DNA from: Desulfobacteraceae bacterium UBA5852
GTDB lineage: Bacteria > Desulfobacterota > Desulfobacteria > Desulfobacterales > UBA5852
Reading direction: 5' to 3'
Assembly: GCA_002432195.1 (NCBI GenBank)
Contig: DJGG01000076.1
Coordinates: forward strand, 7,932 to 18,295
DNA: 10,364 bases
The notes below the pieces were generated by a model. It worked only from the letters and a program-made list of their open reading frames with translations, was not told the origin of the DNA and did not search any database. Shown here one piece after another: positions 4,865 to 10,364 of this stretch. The position numbers and the translations under genes are program-made. How positions within the stretch are numbered: position 1 is the first letter of the stretch; every line of letters begins with the position of its first letter.

Positions 4865-6938
4865 AACCCTCTTCGACGCGCTCCTGCTGGCCGCCGGCCT
4901 GGCCGCCGCGGGTCTGGGGCTCTTGTTTTTTGCCGCCGTGCAGGACCTGCCCCGGGTCCCCGAGCCCTTGGGACGGATCATCGACACCCCTCCCACGGAG
5001 ATCTATGCCGCCAGCGGCGAGCGCATCCTGGTGGTGGGCGACCGGGAGGCCGTCCCCCTGAGCCGGGTGGCGCCGGATTTTCTCCGGGCCGTGGTGGCCA
5101 CCGAAGACCACCGTTTCTGGGACCACCACGGGGTGGACAAGGTGCGGCTGATCAAAGCCTTCTGGGTGACCTTCTTTCGACCCGGACGCGTGGAGGGCGC
5201 CTCCACCATCACCCAGCAGCTGGCCAAGAACCTGTTTTTCAGCTTCGAGCGCAGCTACTGGCGGAAATTCCGCGAACTGCTGGTGGCCCTGCAGATCGAG
5301 TCCCGCTTCGACAAGGACGAGATCCTGGAGGCCTACGTCAACCAGATTCCCTTCGCCCCCCGGGCCCACGGCATCGAGCAGGCCGCACGCCACTTTTTCG
5401 CCAAATCGGCCGCGGACCTCGACCTGGCCGAAGCCGCCCTGCTGGCGGGGCTGCCCAAATCCCCCACGCGCTACAACCCTTACCGTCACCTGGACCGGGC
5501 CAAGCAGCGCCAGGGCATCGTGCTCAAGCGCCTGGTGGCCACCGGCTACGCCACCCCCGAAGCTGCCGCCCAGGCCTTCCAGCAGCCCCTGCAGCTGCGC
5601 ACCGAACCGGCGCGCGCCGAAACCGGCAGTTATTTTCTGGACACGGTGCTCAAGGACCTGGAGCAGCGCTACGGCACGGACGTGGTCCACCAGGGCGGCC
5701 TGCGGGTGAGCACCACCCTGGACCCGCGGCTGCAGCGCCTGGCCGACGCGGCCATGGCGGAAGGTCTGGTGAATCTGGACCGGGTTTTAGGGCTGCCCGG
5801 GGACGCCACGGAACCCGACGATCGGCCCCAGGGGGCCCTGGTGGCCCTGGAGACGCGCACCGGCGCGGTGCGAGCCCTGGTGGGCGGCCGGGACTACCGC
5901 CAGACCACCTTCAACCGCGCCCTGCAAAACAACCGCCAGCCGGGCTCCGGCTTCAAGCCGTTCCTCTATTACACGGCCCTCGAGAAACTGAACCTGAGCC
6001 CCGCCACCCTGGTGGTGGACCGCCCCGTGCGCATCCCCATCGCCGGCGCACCGGACTGGACCCCGCGCAATTTCGAGCGCACCCACCGGGGGCCCGTGGC
6101 GCTCAAGTATGCCCTGATGAAATCCATCAACACCGTGGCCGCCCAGTTGGTGGAAAGCACCGGCCCCGGCCCGGTGATCGACACGGCCCGGCGATGCGGC
6201 ATCACCAGCCCCCTGGCAGACGTCTACTCCGTGGCCCTGGGAACCTCGGGGGTGAGCCCCCTGGAGATGGCCGCGGCGTTTGCCACCTTCGCCGACGGGG
6301 GGGTGCGGCACCCGCCCTTCTGGATCGCCCGGGTGGAGGATTCCTCCGGCCGGGTCCTGGAGGAGCACATCGTGGGTGGCCGCCAGTCCCTGGATCCCCT
6401 GCTGGCCTACCAGGTCCTGGACATGCTCCAGGGGGTCGTGGACGAGGGTTCCGGGGCCGTGGTCCGCCGCATGGACTTCGAGGGCCCGGCCGCCGGCAAG
6501 ACCGGCACCACCAACGACTACCAGGATGCCTGGTTCACCGGTTTCACGCCCACCCTGTGCGCCTCGGTCTGGGTGGGCTTCGACCAGGGCCGCCCGTTGC
6601 TCGACGGCCGCGGGCAGGGCATCACCGGCGGCCGCGGGGCGGCGCCCATCTGGACCGCTTTCATGCGGCAGGCCACGGCCGGCGATCCCCCCCGGGAGTT
6701 CAACCTCCCGGAAGGGCTCCGCGTGGAAACCGTGGACCCGGCCACGGGCCGGGCACCCGACGAATTGACCCGGGAAGTCATCACCGTGGCCGTGAAAGCC
6801 GATCACGCCCCCGGAGGGCTCTTCACCACCCCGGAGGCCACCGCGGCCCCGTTGACGTTTCCGGTGGCCCCGCCACCCGCCGCCGGCGCCCCGCCGGCCA
6901 ACCGCATCCTGGAAGAGGACCTGCCGCCGGACCACTAA
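4848..6938 (+). CDS. class A penicillin-binding protein (PBP1A-type)
   Basis: A 696-aa bifunctional peptidoglycan synthase: glycosyltransferase (GT51) polymerises lipid II and transpeptidase cross-links peptides, on the periplasmic face. The membrane anchor is about 8-30. The GT domain (about 50-225) shows VVATEDHRFWDHHGVD with catalytic Glu86, GASTITQQLAKNLF (117-130), RKFRELLVALQIESR with Glu143, and EILEAYVNQIPF. The transpeptidase domain (about 325-610) has the three active-site motifs: SGFK with Ser367 and Lys370, SIN at 426-428, and KTGT at 551-554. A Pro/Ala-rich tail follows 660. The ATG at 4848 has GGAG about 7 bases upstream, inside the preceding gene. All catalytic residues are present, so it should be active. 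It is shorter than E. coli PBP1A (about 850 residues), which fits the many smaller class A PBPs. I leave the symbol blank because 1A versus other class A paralogues cannot be settled here. Confidence 0.95.
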   Translation: MPRGIRTLFDALLLAAGLAAAGLGLLFFAAVQDLPRVPEPLGRIIDTPPTEIYAASGERILVVGDREAVPLSRVAPDFLRAVVATEDHRFWDHHGVDKVRLIKAFWVTFFRPGRVEGASTITQQLAKNLFFSFERSYWRKFRELLVALQIESRFDKDEILEAYVNQIPFAPRAHGIEQAARHFFAKSAADLDLAEAALLAGLPKSPTRYNPYRHLDRAKQRQGIVLKRLVATGYATPEAAAQAFQQPLQLRTEPARAETGSYFLDTVLKDLEQRYGTDVVHQGGLRVSTTLDPRLQRLADAAMAEGLVNLDRVLGLPGDATEPDDRPQGALVALETRTGAVRALVGGRDYRQTTFNRALQNNRQPGSGFKPFLYYTALEKLNLSPATLVVDRPVRIPIAGAPDWTPRNFERTHRGPVALKYALMKSINTVAAQLVESTGPGPVIDTARRCGITSPLADVYSVALGTSGVSPLEMAAAFATFADGGVRHPPFWIARVEDSSGRVLEEHIVGGRQSLDPLLAYQVLDMLQGVVDEGSGAVVRRMDFEGPAAGKTGTTNDYQDAWFTGFTPTLCASVWVGFDQGRPLLDGRGQGITGGRGAAPIWTAFMRQATAGDPPREFNLPEGLRVETVDPATGRAPDELTREVITVAVKADHAPGGLFTTPEATAAPLTFPVAPPPAAGAPPANRILEEDLPPDH

Positions 6939-6950
6939 ACCGGCGGGGAG
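6924..6950 (+). promoter_or_regulatory. stop-codon hairpin overlapping the next ribosome site
   Basis: CCGCCGG (6924-6930) pairs perfectly with CCGGCGG (6940-6946) across a 9-base loop containing the PBP TAA stop (6936-6938). The right arm holds the first part of the GGGGAG ribosome site (6945-6950) of the SPOR gene. Ribosomes finishing the PBP would open the stem, which would couple the two genes. Pairing is seen; coupling is inferred. Confidence 0.45.
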
Positions 6951-6959
6951 ACCGGGCCG

Positions 6960-8426
6960 ATGCGTCACGTTCTGAAAAATTACGCTTTTCGCACCTGGAG
7001 CGGCGCCGTGGCGGGAGGCCTGGCGGCCCTCTGGCTGCTGCCGGCCATCGAGCCCCTGACCTGGCCGGGGGGCGCCCTGCTGCCGGCCGCCGGTCTGATG
7101 CTGCTCTGCTTCCTGGCTTCGGGCTGGCTGGCGGACGGCATCGCGCGGGCCCTCCTGGGCCCTCTCATGCGGGAAGCCGGGATCTGGGAACGCAGCGGCA
7201 TGCAGGCCGAGGCGGAAACCGCCTTTCGCCGGGCCCTGTCCTTGAGCGCCAGCTTCCTGATGCTCCCCCGCAGCCGGCGCCGGATCGGTGCGCAAATCGC
7301 GGCCCGCATGGCCCGGTTCTACCTGGCGCACCCCGACCCGGGCCCGGAGGCCGACGCTTTCGTACGCGCCTACCTGCGCCGGCACAGCGGCGACCGGCCG
7401 GTGGTGCGCGGCTGGCTGTCCTGGCTGGAAGGCCGGACCGCCTGGGACCCCGCCACCGAGGAGTTGGCCACGCGCCTGGGCCAGGAGCACGGCGACGATC
7501 CGGAGATCCAGCGTCGGCTCGCCGGCATCTACCTGCGGGCCCGGCGCCGGGATTTCAGCGCCATCCAGGCCTACCGCGAAACGCTCTCCCGCCCTGGTGA
7601 GACCGCCGGGGACGTGCACCGGCTGGCGGAGTCCTTTCTGGAAGAGGGACGGGCCGATGCCCTGGCCCTGGAAACCTACCTCCAGGCCCGGGAGCACGGG
7701 GCCGACCCGCGGAAATTCCAGGGTGGCCTGGCTGCCTGCCTCCGGTGGGTGCCGGAGACCGTTCCCACCGCCCCGCTCCTCACGCGCGCCCGGGAGCTGC
7801 TGGGCAACCCGGATGACATCGCCCTGCGCCGCCTTTCCGCCGGTTTCGTGCCCCCGGACATGCCGCCGGAACCCCCGGCGCACGCGGCACCCATGCCTGC
7901 GCCCACGATGCCGGGGCGCAGGCCGGCCCGGTACCTGGCGGCCTGGCAGACCGCCTGCGCGGACCACGTCCGTCGCGGGCGGGCCCGGCTGAGCATGGCG
8001 GCCCGCTCGATACGGCTGCGCCGCACCCTCAAATGGGGCCTTCCCGGCCTCCTGGCGCTTACCGCGACGGTCCTGCTGGTGAACACCGCCCGCCATCTGG
8101 CCCCCTCCCCGGACCCGCCGCCCGCCCCGGCTGCGGTGGCGGAGGAAGCGGCGGCCCCGGAGACCCCGGCGCTTTTCACCCTCCAGGTGGCCGCCTATCG
8201 CCAGCCGGAGCATGCGGAAAGATACCTGGATCAATTGCGCCGACAGCAATTGGATGCCTATATTGCCCGGGTGACCAGCGGGGAGAAGACCTGGTACCAG
8301 GTGCGCCTGTCCCAGTTCCAGGACAAGGAAACCGCGCGCGCCTACGGCATGGAGCTCAAACAGCAGGGAGTCATTCGAGATTTTTACGTGGCCAACAACA
8401 CCCGCCTGGAGCGCCCCGGCCGCTGA
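6960..8426 (+). CDS. membrane protein with TPR-like region and C-terminal SPOR domain
   Basis: A 488-aa protein. The N-terminus has two membrane segments at about 15-30 and 38-57. Residues 75-295 form helical repeats resembling TPRs: AEAETAFRRALSLSA, then RRLAGIYLRARRRDFSAIQAY, then LAESFLEEGRADALALETY. A Pro/Ala linker (about 297-325) leads to a strongly basic stretch (337-358), a third membrane segment (358-376), another Pro/Ala linker, and a SPOR domain at about 405-478 (FTLQVAAYRQPEHAERYLDQL to VRLSQFQDKETARAYGMELK). By the positive-inside rule the TPR-like part is cytoplasmic and the SPOR domain periplasmic, where such domains bind septal peptidoglycan lacking stem peptides. The start at 6960 follows GGGGAG at 9 bases and lies 21 bases after the PBP stop. 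It is probably a divisome-linked partner of the synthase. Confidence 0.85.
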   Translation: MRHVLKNYAFRTWSGAVAGGLAALWLLPAIEPLTWPGGALLPAAGLMLLCFLASGWLADGIARALLGPLMREAGIWERSGMQAEAETAFRRALSLSASFLMLPRSRRRIGAQIAARMARFYLAHPDPGPEADAFVRAYLRRHSGDRPVVRGWLSWLEGRTAWDPATEELATRLGQEHGDDPEIQRRLAGIYLRARRRDFSAIQAYRETLSRPGETAGDVHRLAESFLEEGRADALALETYLQAREHGADPRKFQGGLAACLRWVPETVPTAPLLTRARELLGNPDDIALRRLSAGFVPPDMPPEPPAHAAPMPAPTMPGRRPARYLAAWQTACADHVRRGRARLSMAARSIRLRRTLKWGLPGLLALTATVLLVNTARHLAPSPDPPPAPAAVAEEAAAPETPALFTLQVAAYRQPEHAERYLDQLRRQQLDAYIARVTSGEKTWYQVRLSQFQDKETARAYGMELKQQGVIRDFYVANNTRLERPGR

Positions 8427-8433
8427 ACGTCAC

Positions 8434-8474
8434 CGGGGCCCGGGAGCCCGCGGGGGCGAATGCCCGAGGCCCCG
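8434..8474 (+). terminator. structured region after the SPOR gene, possible terminator
   Basis: CGGGGCC (8434-8440) pairs with GGCCCCG (8468-8474). Inside are a short CGG/CCG stem and GGGC-GAAT-GCCC (8454-8465). Only a broken T-rich stretch (ATTGTCACTTGTCT) follows, so it is a weak intrinsic terminator at best. It sits just 9 bases before the HU promoter. Confidence 0.35.
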
Positions 8475-8482
8475 ATTGTCAC

Positions 8483-8511
8483 TTGTCTCCCCAGGCGAAA
8501 TGGGGTATAGA
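8483..8511 (+). promoter_or_regulatory. sigma70-like promoter of the HU gene
   Basis: TTGTCT (8483-8488, 4 of 6), a 17-base spacer, and TATAGA (8506-8511, 4 of 6 with TATA intact). The spacer contains CCCC and GGGG arms flanking AGGCGAAAT (8489-8505). A start near 8518 would give a leader of about 144 bases before the HU ATG, with no ORF or clear riboswitch in it. Confidence 0.5.
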
Positions 8512-8661
8512 CCGCGCTTTCGGTTCTTGGCGGAGGCTCCGGACCCTCTCCGTCAGCGTGGCGCGGGCCCCAATCCGCCTCGAACCACCGGCGCGGCAGG
8601 GAAGGCTCGCCTTTCCGGCCGTGCCCAGTAACCCCCAGACAGAGAAAGGAACGACGACACC

Positions 8662-8931
8662 ATGAACAAGACCGATCTTGTCAATGCCATCGCGGAAGTG
8701 GTCACCACCAAGAAGGAAGCCCAGGCGGCCGTCGAGCAGCTCTTCGAAGCCATCACCGGCGCCCTGCGCGGCGGGGACAGCGTCACCGTGGCCGGCTTCG
8801 GCACCTTCAAGGTCGTGGAGCGCAAGGCGCGCCAGGGGCGCAACCCCCAGACCGGTGCCACCATCCGCATCGGCGCCCGCAAGGCCGCCAAGTTCATCCC
8901 CGGCAAGGCCCTGCGCGACGAACTCAACTAG
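8662..8931 (+). CDS. HU family DNA-binding protein
   Basis: An 89-aa histone-like nucleoid protein that binds and bends DNA as a dimer; the length is typical (about 90). The N-terminal helical part is MNKTDLVNAIAEVVTTKKEAQAAVEQLFEAI. The beta body has VTVAGFGTFKVVERKARQGRNPQTG with the GFGTF signature at 45-49, and the DNA-intercalating Arg-Asn-Pro of the arm lies at 60-62. It ends AAKFIPGKALRDELN. The start follows GAAAGGA about 12 bases upstream. It is a single-gene unit with its own promoter and a hairpin after it. IHF subunits have similar arms, but the shape and length favour HU. I leave the symbol blank because bacteria often carry several HU genes. Confidence 0.95.
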   Translation: MNKTDLVNAIAEVVTTKKEAQAAVEQLFEAITGALRGGDSVTVAGFGTFKVVERKARQGRNPQTGATIRIGARKAAKFIPGKALRDELN

Positions 8932-9304
8932 CCGACGCCGAACACCCGAGCCGGGCCGCCCCCCGCACCATCGGTCCGCCCTCGTCAGTTCCCCGGCAAC
9001 GTTTGGCGGGCGCCCAATCCACCGGGCGCCCGCCGCTCTTCCCGCGAGCGCCGGCAGGGTCGTCCGGCCTCCCGCACGGCCCGGGCCGCCCATGGTCCGC
9101 CCGGGCGCACCGTTCCAGAGGTCCAGGAACCGGGGAGAGCGGGGGAGCCTAACCGGCTGAGGACCAGCACACCCATGGCCGCCCGGCAAGGCGCCGCCGG
9201 AGGCCAAAGGCACGCTCAACCTGCCGGCGGCGGCATGATTCCAGGCCTGCAGCGCAAATTATCCACGGCATGACAGGGACGTACTGCCAACCCGCGAGGC
9301 GGAG
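8932..9304. other. intergenic gap between HU and the coiled-coil gene
   Basis: In these 373 bases I see the HU hairpin (9005-9034), a weak GTTCC/GGAAC pair (9112-9116 with 9126-9130), and one near-consensus DnaA box, TTATCCACG (9259-9267). I find no gene, tRNA or convincing promoter for the following gene. Frames open on either strand read as shadows of GC-rich DNA. Confidence 0.6.
9005..9034 (+). terminator. GC hairpin downstream of HU
   Basis: GGCGGGCGCCC (9005-9015) and GGGCGCCCGCC (9024-9034) form a perfect 11-bp stem with the 8-base loop AATCCACC, 73 bases after the HU stop. The following bases (GCTCTTCCC) are pyrimidine-rich but not a T-run. It is probably a transcription end or an RNA-stabilising 3' hairpin. 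Confidence 0.5.
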
Positions 9305-9592
9305 ATGACGCGAGCCAAGAAAGTCCTCACCGACAGCCAGAAGAAGCTTCTGGAACTGCGCCAGGCCATGGAACAGTGCCAGGCCGACAAGGCCGCTGCC
9401 GAAGAGGAGCTCGGGCGGCTGAACTTCACCCTCCAGCTCCTCCTGGCCAATCGCTCCCCGGACGAGGCCACCACCCAGGCGTTGGAGGCCGTCCGGCAGC
9501 GCATCGATGAATTGGAAGGCCTGGTGCGCACCCTGCCCCGGCGCATAAGGGAATTGCGCCACCAGCAGGGCCGCCTGCGCAGCTCCGGCTGA
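9305..9592 (+). CDS. small coiled-coil protein of unknown function
   Basis: I do not recognise this 95-aa protein. It is rich in Lys, Arg, Glu, Gln and Leu and lacks membrane segments, cysteines paired for metal, or a catalytic motif. Leu-spaced charged stretches at about 13-45 and 62-92 suggest two helices forming a coiled coil, joined at about 48-55 by the NRSPDEA turn. The start has GAGG five bases upstream (GAGGCGGAG then ATG). The gene stands alone with a convergent Smr gene 22 bases after its stop. It could be a structural or adaptor protein. The clean amphipathic pattern and ribosome site support a real gene, but codon bias in GC-rich DNA can mimic this. Confidence 0.7.
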   Translation: MTRAKKVLTDSQKKLLELRQAMEQCQADKAAAEEELGRLNFTLQLLLANRSPDEATTQALEAVRQRIDELEGLVRTLPRRIRELRHQQGRLRSSG

Positions 9593-9614
9593 TCCGCGCG
9601 CCGCGAACCGCCGG

Positions 9615-10364
9615 CTACCCGCCCGGCCGCTCCTCCCGCCCCAGATACACGACCACGGAACCGCTGCGGCGCTTGACACGCTTTTCCCAACGAAAGGCCA
9701 GGACCTCTCCGGCCTGGCGCAGGGCCACCAGCCGATCCTCCACGACATCCGGCAGCACCGCACCGCCCTCCGAGTGGCGCCCCCGGCCGACAATGATGCG
9801 CAGGGTGGAAAACCCCTGGCCGCGCATGGCGCGAATGTAGTCCATGGTGCGCTGATCGGCGCGGGCAGCCGTGAACCCATGGAGATCCAGTTCCCCTTGG
9901 GGCGCGGGATAGCGCGCCAGGCGTTTGGCCAGGGGGACGGAGGGCGGCGGGAGGTGGTCGCGTTTGCGCCGCCGGATGGCGCTTGCGCCGGCCCCTCGGA
10001 GATCGGCCTCCAGCAGCCGGGCAAAATCCTCCTCCCGGGCCGGCGCGGCGGGATCGAGCAAGCGCCCCAGGTCCGCCTCCGCGTCCAAGAGCGGCAACCC
10101 GTGCCGGTCGTATCGCCCTGCGGCCCTCAGGGTCTCCCGCTTTTTCCCGGCCGTCGTGGAGGACGCCGCATCGTCCGTGGCGGCGGGCCGCTCCGCCTCA
10201 GGTTCCCGCAGCCCATCCAAGGAGTCGCGCAAGGGGATGGCGGCGCGGTTGCGCCGGGGGACGGCGGGGTCGGCCGGCCGCCCCAGGGCCCGGCCGCCGC
10301 CAGACGGTGAGGCGGGGTCGGTCGCCGGCGGACCCGAGGCTTCCGCCCCCTTGGCCAGCAGCGC
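9615..10364 (-). CDS. Smr-domain protein, 5' end off the window
   Basis: A Smr (small MutS-related) domain protein; 249 residues are visible and the frame is still open at the right edge, so the start is outside. Smr proteins cut or bind nucleic acids: the MutS2 C-terminal domain nicks DNA, and E. coli SmrB cleaves mRNA at collided ribosomes. Visible signature: GELDLHGFTAARADQRTM with the LDxHG motif (His codon 9879-9881), then STLRIIVGRGRHSEGGAVL, and the closing RRSGSVVVYLGR, matching the family's three blocks. The N-terminal part (AVPRRNRAAIPLRDSLDGL, Arg/Pro/Ala-rich) resembles stand-alone Smr proteins such as E. coli YdaL. No MutS ATPase is seen in the visible part. It converges on the coiled-coil gene. 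A TTG inside the frame (10230-10232) is a possible but unconvincing start. Whether it acts on DNA or RNA cannot be told here. Confidence 0.85.
   Translation of the reverse strand, partial: ALLAKGAEASGPPATDPASPSGGGRALGRPADPAVPRRNRAAIPLRDSLDGLREPEAERPAATDDAASSTTAGKKRETLRAAGRYDRHGLPLLDAEADLGRLLDPAAPAREEDFARLLEADLRGAGASAIRRRKRDHLPPPSVPLAKRLARYPAPQGELDLHGFTAARADQRTMDYIRAMRGQGFSTLRIIVGRGRHSEGGAVLPDVVEDRLVALRQAGEVLAFRWEKRVKRRSGSVVVYLGREERPGG

Noticed and set aside
3644..4996. Minus-strand frame of 450 codons antisense to pepT and the 304-aa gene
   Set aside because: The frame covers parts of three plus-strand genes and has repetitive Gly/Ala/Gln composition, typical of a shadow.
5787..8249. Long minus-strand frame of 820 codons antisense to the PBP and SPOR genes
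   Set aside because: Mirror frames are common in very GC-rich genes. It spans two real genes with clear family motifs on the plus strand, and has only low-complexity Gly/Arg/Gln-rich composition.
9206..9232. Possible sigma54 promoter (GGCACG ... TGC) before the coiled-coil gene
   Set aside because: The distance between the GG and GC dinucleotides is 14 bases rather than the required 12, so it does not match the -24/-12 pattern.
9149..10024. 291-codon minus-strand frame running through the coiled-coil gene and into the Smr gene
   Set aside because: It reads across both genes in an alternative frame. The Smr motifs lie in a different frame with clear family match.
1..10364. CRISPR array, IS element or other mobile element
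   Set aside because: No direct-repeat array, transposase motif or terminal repeat pair was seen on either strand; gene content and composition look uniform.

Overview
By eye this is very GC-rich DNA (about 70%) from a Gram-negative bacterium, packed with genes. A C-GCAxxG-C-C family protein, a signal-peptide rhodanese and a MauE/DoxX-type membrane protein sit together, next to a class A penicillin-binding protein with a SPOR-domain protein and an HU protein. This suggests a deltaproteobacterium (Desulfobacterota or a relative). That placement is an inference from gene content; there is no rRNA or marker gene to confirm it.

Layout. Positions 1-1681 are a leftward operon of three redox or sulfur genes: a MauE/DoxX-like membrane protein, an exported single-domain rhodanese overlapping it by 11 bases, and a cysteine-rich C-GCAxxG-C-C protein that starts with TTG and runs off the left edge. 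A 342-base divergent intergenic region (1682-2023) holds an AT-rich island, two inverted repeats (one a perfect 15-bp stem) and a good sigma70-like promoter pointing right. That promoter serves a small protein with two helix-turn-helix domains, joined by a 4-base GTGA overlap to a peptidase T-like M20 tripeptidase.

A hairpin-rich gap (3748-3949) follows, with a possible terminator and a TTGACA promoter. The next operon is envelope-related: an unrecognised membrane-anchored 304-aa protein, a bifunctional PBP1A-type peptidoglycan synthase overlapping it by 17 bases, and a three-TM-segment protein with a periplasmic SPOR domain. The likely theme is peptidoglycan synthesis with two accessory or localising partners. 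An HU-type nucleoid protein comes next under its own promoter (8483-8511), then a GC hairpin and an otherwise empty stretch, then a 95-aa coiled-coil protein. Convergent to that is a Smr-domain protein running off the right edge.

I saw no CRISPR array, IS element, tRNA, rRNA or recognisable defence system. Most genes are ordinary housekeeping or accessory genes. The least described items are the 304-aa PBP1A neighbour, the tandem-HTH regulator coupled to a peptidase, and the exported rhodanese/DoxX/C-GCAxxG-C-C redox operon.
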